In this document: positions 1 to 8,438 of the stretch, one piece after another | How positions within the stretch are numbered: the first letter of the stretch is position 1 | Layout: every line of letters starts with the position of its first letter | NCBI RefSeq assembly: GCF_001578185.1 | Contig: NZ_CP011008.1 | Location: forward strand, 3,004,001-3,068,000 | Length of the DNA stretch: 64,000 bases | Origin: Peribacillus simplex | GTDB taxonomy: Bacteria; Bacillota; Bacilli; Bacillales; DSM-1321 | Direction of reading: 5' to 3' | The notes under the pieces: generated by a model | What the model was told of the DNA's origin: nothing | Database searches by the model: none | Seen by the model: only the letters and a program-made list of their open reading frames with translations | Translations under genes and position numbers: made by a program

Positions 1-1250
1 GTAAATAAACCAACTTGTAAGCCGAACTTCGTATCATTGGCCTGACAAAAAGCCTCCTCGATGTTATCGAAAGGAATGATGCTGATCACCGGCGCGAACA
101 CTTCCTGGCAGACTACCTTCATTTCCGGTTTCACATCTATTAATATAGTAGGTTCTAGAATCGAATCCCGCCTTTTCCCTCCATAAACCACTTTGGCACC
201 TAGACGCTCAGCCTCCTGAATCCATTCTTCCGCACGCCTTGCTTCATTCTCGGAAATCATAGGACCAATGTCCGTGGAGGAATCTGCAGGATTTCCGACC
301 TTCATGCCCTGTGCCACCATGACTGCCTTCTCCACAAACACATCGCAGATATCTCTATGAACGTAGATGCGCTGCACAGAGATGCAGGCTTGCCCTGCAT
401 TCACATACCCCCGGGTGACACAGAGCTCAACTGCTCTGTCTAAATCATGGACATCCTTGTGAATGATATTCGGGGAGTTATTCCCTAATTCCAAAGTTAC
501 CTTACGAATTCCCGTACTGCTCTTAATGTGCCGTCCTACGCTGGGACTCCCTGTAAAAGTGAACATCGCAATTCGTTCATCCTCCAAAAGATATTGACCT
601 GTTTCCTGCCCAAACCCGTTGACCACATTCAGAAAACCTGCGGGCAATCCAGCTTCGGAAAAGATTTCTGCTATCTTACATGCAATGAGCGGCGTCAATT
701 CAGCCGGCTTCAACACGATTGTATTTCCCGCTGCCAACGCAGGAGCCACCTTGTGGATGGTGAGATTGAACGGGAAGTTAAACGGGGTGATCGCACCGAT
801 AACTCCAACAGGAACCCGGATGGTGAAAGCCATCTTATTGTCGTTTCCAGACTGCCCCAAAGGAACGCCTGTACCGGCAATCCGTTTTGCTTCTTCCGCT
901 GATGCAATCATCGTTTGCATTCCTCTATCGATTTCCCCCCTGGCATCCTTCAATACTTTACCGACTTCCTGAACCAGAATCATCGCCAGCTCTTCTTTTC
1001 TTTCTTTCGCGATTTCAGCTGCACGCATTAAAATCTCGTAGCGTTGATCGAAATCTAGCTTTCTCGTATTAAAGGTTTCCAATGCATTGGTCACCGCATC
1101 AGAAACAATTTCGCGGGATGCCCTGCCAATCCGGGCAATTTCTTCTTTGTTATATTTGTTCATAACAGCGATTGTATGTTGATCGGATATCCATTGCCCA
1201 TTTATGAAATGGCCATAAAATGCATTTTTTCTACTTAGCGATGTGCTCAT
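1..1250 (-). CDS. NAD(P)-dependent aldehyde dehydrogenase, 3' end cut by window
   Basis: Oxidises an aldehyde to the acid with NAD(P)+; substrate not identifiable. The reading frame is open from ATG at 1250 to the window edge (416 codons; family about 475-490 aa, so roughly 60-70 C-terminal residues are missing). AAAGGAGGAA lies 7-16 bases before the start. Visible family motifs: the Rossmann-type stretch around residues 150-230, the general-base Glu in LELGNNSP near residue 255, and the catalytic Cys289 in NAGQACIS. The sequence resembles lactaldehyde/phosphonoacetaldehyde-type dehydrogenases more than GabD, which is inference. It is divergent from the GntR regulator at 1840, its likely controller. 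Confidence 0.9.
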   Translation of the reverse strand, partial: MSTSLSRKNAFYGHFINGQWISDQHTIAVMNKYNKEEIARIGRASREIVSDAVTNALETFNTRKLDFDQRYEILMRAAEIAKERKEELAMILVQEVGKVLKDARGEIDRGMQTMIASAEEAKRIAGTGVPLGQSGNDNKMAFTIRVPVGVIGAITPFNFPFNLTIHKVAPALAAGNTIVLKPAELTPLIACKIAEIFSEAGLPAGFLNVVNGFGQETGQYLLEDERIAMFTFTGSPSVGRHIKSSTGIRKVTLELGNNSPNIIHKDVHDLDRAVELCVTRGYVNAGQACISVQRIYVHRDICDVFVEKAVMVAQGMKVGNPADSSTDIGPMISENEARRAEEWIQEAERLGAKVVYGGKRRDSILEPTILIDVKPEMKVVCQEVFAPVISIIPFDNIEEAFCQANDTKFGLQVGLF

Positions 1251-1839
1251 TGAAGATTCCTCCTTTGAAAAATAACGATCACATTTTTTCACTTCACAGT
1301 TATTTCTGCTAATTCAATAAATTTCAATCAAGAAAACGGCAAGCATAAAGCGCTTCCATTTTAAACTTAAGATTTTGCCTGCCCATCCATACTCTTTAAT
1401 TGTTGTTTATAGAATCCTGCTCAAAAATAGTATGTAATCATTTTCGAAAATATATCATATAATATATGATTTTGTAAATATTTAAAATTAAAAAGATTCT
1501 GTTTTCTTGAACAATACCTTATAAATAAAGGCTTTGTGATTTTAAAAAATATCGACAGATTAAATAATCCATGTTAATTTGAACAATATTATATATAATT
1601 TTTTTACAAAACTTACGAATATAATATATAATTATCAGTAATGAGGATATTTTTTGTAGCTATCCAGCAAACTATAGGTCCCCTTATAAACTCTCTATTC
1701 TTGATATCAATATGGTTTCGCCTTATCTTATTGATAGGGGCAACAAGAAGAAAGCTACTTCAGTAATAATTTAAGTTGATACATCTATATGAAATAACAC
1801 TCGCTCTCATAGAAATTTTTTTAAGTTAGGGGCATTTCG
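1251..1839. promoter_or_regulatory. Divergent intergenic region with 17-bp palindrome
   Basis: This 589-bp, very AT-rich stretch separates the aldehyde dehydrogenase and GntR starts. A perfect 17-bp palindrome ATCATATAATATATGAT lies at 1454-1470, about 200 bp upstream of the dehydrogenase; related AT-rich imperfect repeats occur near 1585-1635. GntR/FCD regulators bind short AT-flanked palindromes, so this is a candidate operator. AT-rich DNA produces chance palindromes, hence the modest confidence. No coding sequence is visible. Confidence 0.4.
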
Positions 1840-2505
1840 ATGATAAAGGAAAAAGAACGCGGGGAGACAACGGAATATGTCTACAATTTATTAAAAGAAA
1901 AGATTTTTGTATGGGATTTATCGCCGGGACAAAAAATCAATATCAGCCATTTAACCCGGGAAATCAACATTAGCGCCATACCTCTCAGAGAAGCATTATC
2001 TCGTCTGAACTCTGAGAACTTAGTCATCTTAGAACCAAATAAGGGGTATCGGGTCAGTGACATATTAGATACTGAAAATATGGCGAAAATGTTGGAGGCC
2101 CGGATATTACTGGAGACGCATGCGGTCCGGAATATTATCCGCTTAAATAATGTAAGCGTGACGGAAGAAATGGCCGCGCTTACAGATGAAATGTTTTCCA
2201 CAAACACAGGTGCTTCCAACAAAAAAATACTAGATTTTACTCATTTAGATCAACAATTTCATAATGCCATCATGAACGCTGCAGGAAACCCGTTTTTATT
2301 TGAAGCATATAAAGGCATGCACTGTCATCTTCATATAGGCCGGTTTTATCACGTCAAAGGTGAGATCGACCAAAAAGACGCACCATCGGAACATATGGAA
2401 ATCATTGAGGCCATCCGGACAAGGGATGTATACAGAGCCGAGATTGCGATCTCCAGCCACATACAGGATTCCATAGATCGTTTATTGGAGAGGACAAAAA
2501 GATAA
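1840..2505 (+). CDS. GntR-family regulator, FCD (FadR-like) subfamily
   Basis: Ligand-responsive DNA-binding repressor or activator of 221 aa. Residues 8-75 form the winged helix-turn-helix with the typical ISAIPLREALSRL recognition segment; residues 80-215 form the all-helical FCD ligand domain, with its characteristic metal-site pattern: Asp/His in LDQQFHNA, the HCHLH segment, His in SEHMEII and His in ISSHIQDS. The ATG at 1840 follows a TTAGGGG ribosome binding site. Head-to-head with the aldehyde dehydrogenase, so it probably controls that gene and itself. The effector is unknown, probably a small organic acid as in the family. Confidence 0.88.
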   Translation: MIKEKERGETTEYVYNLLKEKIFVWDLSPGQKINISHLTREINISAIPLREALSRLNSENLVILEPNKGYRVSDILDTENMAKMLEARILLETHAVRNIIRLNNVSVTEEMAALTDEMFSTNTGASNKKILDFTHLDQQFHNAIMNAAGNPFLFEAYKGMHCHLHIGRFYHVKGEIDQKDAPSEHMEIIEAIRTRDVYRAEIAISSHIQDSIDRLLERTKR

Positions 2506-2706
2506 TGCTTGGAGGCTATTGAGGATAATCTTCTTCGGATATCAGTTATTGTAATCGCTTTGATCAAATTTCAGGAATATGCAAGTGGATTTAAACAGAC
2601 ATTACCATCTCAAATGCTTAAGAAAGTGACAGAAAAACATGTGAGAGATTTATGCACCAAGAAGAGAAGAAAACAAGTTAATCAAAGGGATGAAACCAAA
2701 GGCAAG

Positions 2707-2743
2707 AAAAAAGAAGCCTTTTGATGCTTCTCTTGTTTTGAAA
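2707..2743. terminator. Hairpin after gntR
   Basis: AGAAGC (2712-2717) pairs with GCTTCT (2726-2731), extended by CAAG/CTTG. The T tract is imperfect on + and better on -. About 200 bp downstream of the GntR stop. The intervening 2506-2706 and the following 2744-2990 carry no convincing gene. Confidence 0.5.
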
Positions 2744-2991
2744 GATGATGGATCGATTGGATTTTACTATGAAAGGGTATATTACGAATGATTCGCTGAA
2801 TGAATCCACTTACTGCTATAACCTTTTCTGATTTTGTTCTCCAAAGAAAAGAAAGAGTATATGCAATAAATCCAAACGAAAAAAGTAAAAAATAACAAAA
2901 ACCCTATAACTAATTTGCCCCTTATTCTTTTTGTGGGTCGTGGGTTTCACTTTATGAAAAAACCTCTTTCAAAAAAAGATAAATAGAGCAC

Positions 2992-3028
2992 CAAAAAAAG
3001 CGATTTTACCTTAACGTGGGCAAAATCG
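2992..3028 (-). terminator. Intrinsic terminator of the adhB-cotF operon
   Basis: Read on the minus strand, CGATTTTGCC pairs with GGTAAAATCG (one G-T pair) and is followed by CTTTTTTT. It lies about 200 bp beyond the adhB stop; nothing recognisable is coded between them. Confidence 0.7.
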
Positions 3029-3232
3029 TCTTTTCTGGCTTAATTTGAATAAGGTAAATGTAGCTCCCAAGACAGGGGTGTTCACTTTTCTTAAATCTTC
3101 TTCTATGCGTATTTCAACCAGAAGTAAAAAATTACTCCAAAAAGTTAAAAAAGGGTTTGATATCTTCCCTTCTTACTCATAGTCCATATTCATAGTTGTA
3201 AAATCTATTTTTCCAAATGAAAACAACCTTCT

Positions 3233-4369
3233 TTATGGCTTAAGGACCACTTTAATACATCCATCTGTCCTTGTATCAAATACTTCATACCCATGCTTTG
3301 CTTGGTCAATTGGAAGTACATGGGTTACTACATCGCCAGGATCTACTTTTCCTTCTGATATTAGTTTATAAAGGTAGGGCATATAAGGAATAACAGGAGC
3401 CTGTCCGGTTTTTATATCCACGTTTCTTTGGAAAATATCTCCTAGAGGGAATCCATTATAACGGCCGCCATAAACACCTGTTATTTGTATGGTTCCCGCC
3501 TTACGCACTGCTTGGGACGCAATTACAATCCCTCCCATGGCTCCCCCGTGTAATTTAAGACCCGATGCAAGATATTCCATCGGAGTCATTTTGCCACTCA
3601 TCCCGGAACAGTCAATAACGATATCTGCACCACCTTTAGTGATTTCTTTAAGGTATTCGCCAGTGTTTTCATATTGTGCAAAATTTACGGTTTCGACTTT
3701 ATTCGTCCTTTTTGCATGCTCTAAACGATAATCGAGATGGTCGACAGCAATCACTCTTTTCGCCCCTTTAAACCAAGCGAATTTTTGAGTAAGCAGACCT
3801 ACGGGACCACAGCCTAAAACGATAACCGTATCGCCAGATTTAACACCTGCGTGATCTACACTCCAGAATGCTGTGGATGCTGCATCAGCGAGCAACACCA
3901 ATTTTTCATCTTCTACCTCGCAGTCTTCTGGGATTTTGAAAGGGGTAAAGTTTCCATAAGGAACACGCATATATTCAGCTTGCCCTCCCGCATACCCACC
4001 AGTTGTTTCAGAGTATCCAAAAAAACCACCCATTTCCCCATGAGGATTTGAATTATCGCACTGACTTGTAAGGTCGTGGTCGCAATACCAGCAGCTCCCG
4101 CAGCTAACGTTAAAGGGGATAATGACCCGGTCTCCCTTCTTTACCTTAGTTACCCCTGGTCCAACTTCCTCAACAACCCCCATGGGCTCATGACCAATCA
4201 CATAATCTGTAGGCATATTGGGAATTAATTGATGAATCAAGTGCAAATCGGAGCCGCAAATCGCTGAACTGGTGACTTTTACAATAATATCATCCGAATT
4301 TTTGATGTTGGGGTCTTTAACTTCTTTAACCTGTACATTTTTATTGCCCTGGTAAGTTACGGCTTTCAT
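3233..4369 (-). CDS. adhB: Zinc-dependent alcohol/formaldehyde-type dehydrogenase, AdhB-like
   Basis: Medium-chain dehydrogenase of 378 aa resembling glutathione-independent formaldehyde dehydrogenases. Catalytic zinc ligands are Cys38 in AICGSDLH, the His-Glu pair in IGHEPMG and a downstream acidic residue; the structural zinc set is CGSCWYCDHDLTSQC. The nucleotide-binding glycine motif is VLGCGPVGLL, near residues 185-195. ATG at 4369 follows AAAGGAGGAA. It is the third gene of a minus-strand unit behind two CotF-like genes, the arrangement known from the B. subtilis yraG-yraF-adhB-yraE-yraD region, suggesting a role in sporulating cells or spores. The symbol rests on family and synteny only. 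Confidence 0.85.
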   Translation of the reverse strand: MKAVTYQGNKNVQVKEVKDPNIKNSDDIIVKVTSSAICGSDLHLIHQLIPNMPTDYVIGHEPMGVVEEVGPGVTKVKKGDRVIIPFNVSCGSCWYCDHDLTSQCDNSNPHGEMGGFFGYSETTGGYAGGQAEYMRVPYGNFTPFKIPEDCEVEDEKLVLLADAASTAFWSVDHAGVKSGDTVIVLGCGPVGLLTQKFAWFKGAKRVIAVDHLDYRLEHAKRTNKVETVNFAQYENTGEYLKEITKGGADIVIDCSGMSGKMTPMEYLASGLKLHGGAMGGIVIASQAVRKAGTIQITGVYGGRYNGFPLGDIFQRNVDIKTGQAPVIPYMPYLYKLISEGKVDPGDVVTHVLPIDQAKHGYEVFDTRTDGCIKVVLKP

Positions 4370-4384
4370 GATGGTTTTCCTCCT

Positions 4385-4747
4385 TTATTTATTTGGCGTT
4401 GCGAACATGCCGAGTCTGTCAGTATCATTCGGGAAAAGATTCATTCCAGCGATACTAACCGCCAAATCGGCTGATTTCAAATCTAATTCCACCTGTTTAC
4501 CTACATCGTTCGGATAAAGCCAGCCCTTCCTGATCATTAAATCGGATAACTCACCATGTAAGTCAATGGATTGCTCCATTTGCTGGTACAATGCTTTTCT
4601 CAATGCGGGATTCGCTGTTTCAGATAATGCAATACCATAAGTATGAATCCCACTTTTGATCGAGAGTAGAAAATCTAGCGCGAAAGAGGAATCAGCCATT
4701 TCCGGCATATGTTCAGCACCTTGAGGATCTAAAAAATCCATTTCCAT
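4385..4747 (-). CDS. CotF-family spore coat protein, long form (YraF/YraD-like)
   Basis: Small helical protein of 120 aa. Residues 20-95 show the Coat_F pattern: a run AxDFLxSIKSGIHTYGIAL followed by a LHGELSDLMIRKGWLYP segment. CotF-like proteins are minor spore coat constituents. ATG at 4747 follows GAGGTG. It lies 12 bp after the short CotF-like gene and 15 bp before adhB, so the three are co-transcribed. It is paralogous to the plus-strand protein at 5368, which shares DFLIS/LSAKSGI and YHPHDL-type segments. Confidence 0.82.
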   Translation of the reverse strand: MEMDFLDPQGAEHMPEMADSSFALDFLLSIKSGIHTYGIALSETANPALRKALYQQMEQSIDLHGELSDLMIRKGWLYPNDVGKQVELDLKSADLAVSIAGMNLFPNDTDRLGMFATPNK

Positions 4748-4759
4748 TTAAATTTCACC

Positions 4760-4975
4760 TCATTTTTCATAATTTGTCCGGGCTTCAGTATAAAACCCCT
4801 TTAGCTCGTTTATAGCAGCTATAGATTGTTGTACGTCTTTTTCCATTAATGCTTTTAAGTCATTGTCAAAGCAAATGCCTTGCATTAATTTTGATCTCAT
4901 TAAACCTATTGTTTTTAAATTCAAAATTTCATGCGTTTCCATGGTTTCATGAAATGCCAAGCTTTCATTTTCCAT
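4760..4975 (-). CDS. CotF-like short protein (YraG/YraE-like)
   Basis: 71-aa helical protein with FHETMETHEILNLKTIGLM, matching the HETLEAHEILTFKSLCLT segment of the plus-strand paralogue at 5165. In the Coat_F family this short form is often encoded next to a longer partner. First gene of the unit with the long CotF-like gene and adhB; GGGAGGTGAG precedes the ATG at 4975. Function in the spore coat is inferred from family. Confidence 0.75.
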   Translation of the reverse strand: MENESLAFHETMETHEILNLKTIGLMRSKLMQGICFDNDLKALMEKDVQQSIAAINELKGFYTEARTNYEK

Positions 4976-5164
4976 ACGCTCACCTCCCTAATCCATATAT
5001 ATCAAAAATACCTTTCCCGGTTCATCTGTTTGTTATACGGATTATTGATATATAAGTAGTTTATTTCCCAAAATACACGTTACCTTTACATATGATGATG
5101 TATAAAAACTATTGTATTACGAAAGATATAGAAGGGAATTCTCAAAGAAATGGAGTGAAAAATC

Positions 5165-5368
5165 ATGATTAAAAATTTAGGACTGCATGAGACTTTAGAG
5201 GCGCACGAAATTTTAACTTTCAAGAGTCTTTGTCTAACAAAGTCCTCTACAATGAGCAGTTTAGTGCAGGATACAGAACTACAAAATATTCTATTAAAAG
5301 ACATGAGCACTGGAACACAAGATATTCAAACACTGCAGGAAATTCTGACGAATAGAGGGGAACAGTAA
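5165..5368 (+). CDS. CotF-like short protein, divergent copy
   Basis: 67-aa paralogue of the 4760-4975 product: LGLHETLEAHEILTFKSL near the N-terminus. ATG at 5165 follows a GAGTGA site. Its stop TAA overlaps the next start by one base (TAATG), so translation of the pair is coupled. The 189 bp between this gene and its divergent counterpart must hold both promoters; SigK/SigG-type sites were not assigned. Confidence 0.75.
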   Translation: MIKNLGLHETLEAHEILTFKSLCLTKSSTMSSLVQDTELQNILLKDMSTGTQDIQTLQEILTNRGEQ

Positions 5369-5667
5369 TGACAAATTTTTTGCAAAATATGGCAGGCATG
5401 GGTGGCATGACTGATCAGGTGATTGCAACGGACTTCTTAATATCCGCAAAATCTGGAATTAGAAATCTTGCTTTTGCCATTACAGAAACAAAAACACCTG
5501 AATTGAAAGCAGCCTTAAGAGAACAGCTTCGTGTCGCTGTAGAAAGACACGGAGAGATAAGTAACTATATGATTTTAAAAGGTTACTATCATCCACATGA
5601 TTTAAGTGAACAATTACAAGTTGATATAAATACAGCAAATACAGCCCTAAACCTTCCTCAACAATAA
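5368..5667 (+). CDS. CotF-family spore coat protein, divergent long copy
   Basis: 99-aa Coat_F protein, with ATDFLISAKSGIRNLAFAIT and HGEISNYMILKGYYHPHDL, closely resembling the 120-aa minus-strand protein but lacking its Asn/Pro-rich tail and acidic start. A Met/Gly-rich N-terminus precedes the helical domain. One-base overlap with the preceding short partner. A strong terminator follows 57 bp downstream. Confidence 0.82.
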   Translation: MTNFLQNMAGMGGMTDQVIATDFLISAKSGIRNLAFAITETKTPELKAALREQLRVAVERHGEISNYMILKGYYHPHDLSEQLQVDINTANTALNLPQQ

Positions 5668-5724
5668 AGCCTACTCATGGAGGTGAGAACAGACAGATCA
5701 CACAGGGCATCGGGCGAACGGAAA

Positions 5725-5767
5725 AAAGCAATGAATTTCTCAACCTTGAGATACATTGCTTTTTTTT
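5725..5767 (+). terminator. Terminator of the plus-strand cotF pair
   Basis: AGCAATG (5727-5733) pairs with CATTGCT (5754-5760), with inner TTCTCAA/TTGAGA pairing, and eight T follow. Confidence 0.92.
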
Positions 5768-5871
5768 AGGGGTATTTTATAGGAAGTGGTTAGCAAAGTT
5801 AATAGTTGTAATGTAGATGATCCAATCTAGATGCTGTTGTTTTAACGAATTTTACTTCTTTCATACTAGGG

Positions 5872-6015
5872 TTAAATCGATTTCTTCATGCCACACTCTC
5901 TGCATTTACGAATATATTTAACCGAACTTTCAAACTAAGTTTTACCGCAATTGTCATAGCGACCACTAACGTCAGGATAATCTTCGTGGTCATAAATAAT
6001 TACCTTCTGGATTTT
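5872..6015 (-). pseudogene. Decayed small zinc-ribbon gene
   Basis: On the minus strand one frame reads IYDHEDYPDVSGRYDNCGK, an in-frame TAG, then FESSVKYIRKCRECGMKKS and a stop. The two half-ribbons C..G and CRECG with conserved-looking flanks are far too protein-like for noise, and the frame is broken by one internal stop and by a second stop at 6016-6018. I recall similar Bacillus small proteins of unknown function ending in CGMKK, but cannot verify it. No start or ribosome binding site survives. Confidence 0.5.
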
Positions 6016-6641
6016 CTACAGACAAAGTAAAATCACCTTCACTATTTTATTTGATTATATAAGACAGGAATGCGGAGCAAGCCTGCCTTTGTATAATTTC
6101 TAAACTTTACCTTGCACTTAATCTTTAAACTCTATTATGCCAGCTGGCTTTATTCAATTATTTTCTTCAATCCCTAGAAGCAAACCAAATTCATCTTTTC
6201 ACAATCCAGTTATCAATATACGATGCAGTAATAAATAGATAACCTTGAGCCCTGCAATCGTTTACCAATCTGATATTTTGAATTTACTTTTTTTACAATT
6301 CCTTCCGGTCTTCACTATGTGTTCAAACTTAGCTTTTTCAACTAAACTACCTCTCTAGTTCCATAAGAAACTCCTATGGCGGCGCTCCTCGCCGCCACCA
6401 TCTACTACGAAAATCTAAACTCAAAATTGAGTCTAACCCATAAACCCCTTGACGATAATGATAACAATACAACCAGGCTGAACTTTTTTTGCTGCATCTT
6501 AAGGAAGATATACCCTGTATAAGAAACTGGTTGTGACAGTATGGAAGAACCATTTAGTGTACTGCTAGTACGTATACAAAAATTTTTGCAACAAATCTAC
6601 TGTCATATGTATTGTTAATCTTTTATTGAGGTGATTCTCCT
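6016..6641. other. Non-coding stretch upstream of the IS110 remnant
   Basis: No intact gene is visible. It includes an unusually GC-rich short hairpin, GGCGGCG-CTCCT-CGCCGCC at 6378-6396, in otherwise AT-rich DNA. The last 180-200 bp before the transposase start is where IS110 elements encode their bridge RNA; I did not find a clear terminal boundary. Confidence 0.4.
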
Positions 6642-7850
6642 ATGGAAGCAATGATTGAACGATGTGCTGGCCTAGATGTACACCAAGAAACAGTGGTAGC
6701 CTGTGTATTATTTGGTCCATTAGATAAAAAGCCAAAAACCTCTATTGAAACGTTTTCAACTACAACTACGGGACTCTTGGCTTTAAGTGATTGGCTCGCT
6801 ACCCTTCAGGTAACCGATGTTGTGATGGAAAGTACCGGAGTCTACTGGAAACCAATATGGATATACTCGAAGGTTCTTTTCACCTTGTTCTTGCCAATGC
6901 CAGGCATGTCAAAAATGTTCCAGGGCGTAAAACTGATGTGAAAGATGCCGAATGGCTTGCCAAGCTTCTAAGATGCGGACTTATTGAAAGCAATTTTGTC
7001 CCACCGGAGGATATTCGTGATTTACGAGATCTTACTCGTTATCGAAAAAAATTGATTCATCATCGCACATCAGAGCAGAATCCCATTCACAAAATTCTTC
7101 AAGATGCTAATATCAAGCTAACATCCGTTTTATCAGACATTTTTGGTGTATCGGGACGCCGTATCCTCGAAGCGATTCTAAACGGTGAAAAAATAGAGAG
7201 CGATGGTCTTCGAAAAATGGTGGATTGGCGAACAAAAGCAAGTATTACTGACATTGCCAATGCAATTAATGGTCGTATTCGCCGTCATCATCGTGATATG
7301 TTGCGATACCATTGGGAGCATATGAGTTATTTAGAAAAAGCCATAGAAGAATTGGAAAAACAAATTGATCAACTCCTGTCCCCATATCGTAAGGAACTAG
7401 AATTATCGGATGGTATACCTGGTGTGAACAAAGCTGCCGCAGCTACTTTTATTGCAGAGATGGGTGTTGATATGTCCGTATTTAAGTCGGCTAAACACCT
7501 TGCCTCTTGGGCTGGTGTGAGTCCCGGAAATTACGAAAGTGCTGGTAAAAGAGTAAAACCACACAAGGTAACAAAGCTTTGAATGTGTATTAGCGACATC
7601 AAGGCAAAATAATCGAATTGCTTCTCATCGAAAAAGAATTACCAAACGACAGGGAAAAATGAAGGGACGAATCGCTTCTGCCCATTTACTAGTAACAATT
7701 GCTTACAACATCTTAAAAACAGGTGAACCTTATCATGAACTAGGCTCAAATTACCTTGAAGAAAAACAAAATAACAAAGAATTAAAAATGATCGAATATC
7801 TAAAAAAGAAAGGCTATTCAATCGCTCCATCTAAACAACAAACTGCATAA
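6642..7850 (+). mobile_element. IS110-family transposase, broken by frameshifts
   Basis: A DEDD-type recombinase gene lying in three frames. Frame one (6642-6866) has GLDVHQETVVACV with the first Asp and VMESTGVYWKP with the Glu. A shift near 6866 leads to frame two (to 7582) with KTDVKDAEWLAKLL and the Tnp_20-type end GIPGVNKAAAATFIAEMG and HLASWAGVSPGNYESAGKR. One or more shifts near 7550-7585 lead to frame three (to 7850) with SAHLLVTIAYNILKTGEPYHELG. Joined, this covers a typical full-length 400-aa IS110 transposase, so the copy is complete but dead. GAGGTG precedes the ATG at 6642. Confidence 0.9.
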
Positions 7851-7948
7851 TCAGTTAATATAACGACATAGTACATTTACACCCTGCAAAAAAATGAGGA
7901 TATGAAGGGTTTATTTTAGCATGGCTTTTTTACTAATGTGTTTTCATA

Positions 7949-7973
7949 CAAAAAAGCTGCCTTAAAGACAGCT
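7949..7973 (-). terminator. Minus-strand terminator-like hairpin
   Basis: On the minus strand AGCTGTC-TTTAA-GGCAGCT followed by TTTTTT. The adjacent 7974-8010 stretch looks like other Bacillus intergenic repeat debris. No intact gene feeds it; the DUF1524 remnant at 8439-8892 is the nearest minus-strand coding sequence. Confidence 0.55.
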
Positions 7974-8094
7974 CCGATCTTCCGCTAACGTACCCATTAG
8001 TTTAAGTTAAACATTTCACAAATTCGCTAAACATATGAGTTGTTCTTAATCATTTAGGCATTCTATTAATTCATGTTCCAAAATATTCTATACG

Positions 8095-8300
8095 GAAACG
8101 ATAATTAGGCTTCCAAAAGAAATGTTGGAGAATAATGAAGAAGAAATTTTTAAAGCCGCTTTAGTCGGGTTTACGATGATGAATCTTATTTTGTCGAAAA
8201 AATGTATGATTTTGCACTCAAGAAAGCATCCAATTTAGCAAAAATAAAACGAGATTTCTCCGCATATCTGGATCTTAACACGCAAGCTAAGAAGGATTGA
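8095..8300 (+). pseudogene. Frameshifted remnant of an unrecognised gene
   Basis: Two frames join into one plausible protein: IIRLPKEMLENNEEEIFKAA followed, after a shift near 8174, by YDDESYFVEKMYDFALKKAS and NLAKIKRDFSAYLDLNTQAK up to TGA at 8298-8300. Charged, helical, with a codon pattern like genuine genes. No start is visible and I do not recognise the family. Confidence 0.45.
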
Positions 8301-8301
8301 C

Positions 8302-8415
8302 CTAATAAAATACGGCTTTAAACACACGGCTAATTTAGGATTAGCTGCTAAAAGAATCGATGTTCATCTGCTCGTATATTACCTAACAACAACAGTAAAA
8401 AAAGCAAACACTCAA
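8302..8415 (+). pseudogene. Possible C-terminal tail of a DDE transposase
   Basis: One frame reads KYGFKHTANLGLAAKRIDVH and LLVYYLTTTVKKAN, matching the general pattern (G-L-x-K-V-x-x-Q-x-x-L-T-x-x-x-x-N-x-K-K) seen at the end of many DDE transposases. Only about 35 residues remain and the match is by eye. Confidence 0.22.
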
Positions 8416-8438
8416 CAAAGATTGATAATTATAGCCCC

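Noticed and set aside
2509-2724. 71-codon ORF after gntR
   Set aside because: TTG start, lysine-rich low-complexity end, no similarity to known families, overlaps a terminator hairpin.
2830-2960. Minus-strand 43-codon ORF with a hydrophobic stretch
   Set aside because: GTG start 12 bases from a weak Shine-Dalgarno, AT-driven Phe/Leu/Ile composition; probably chance.
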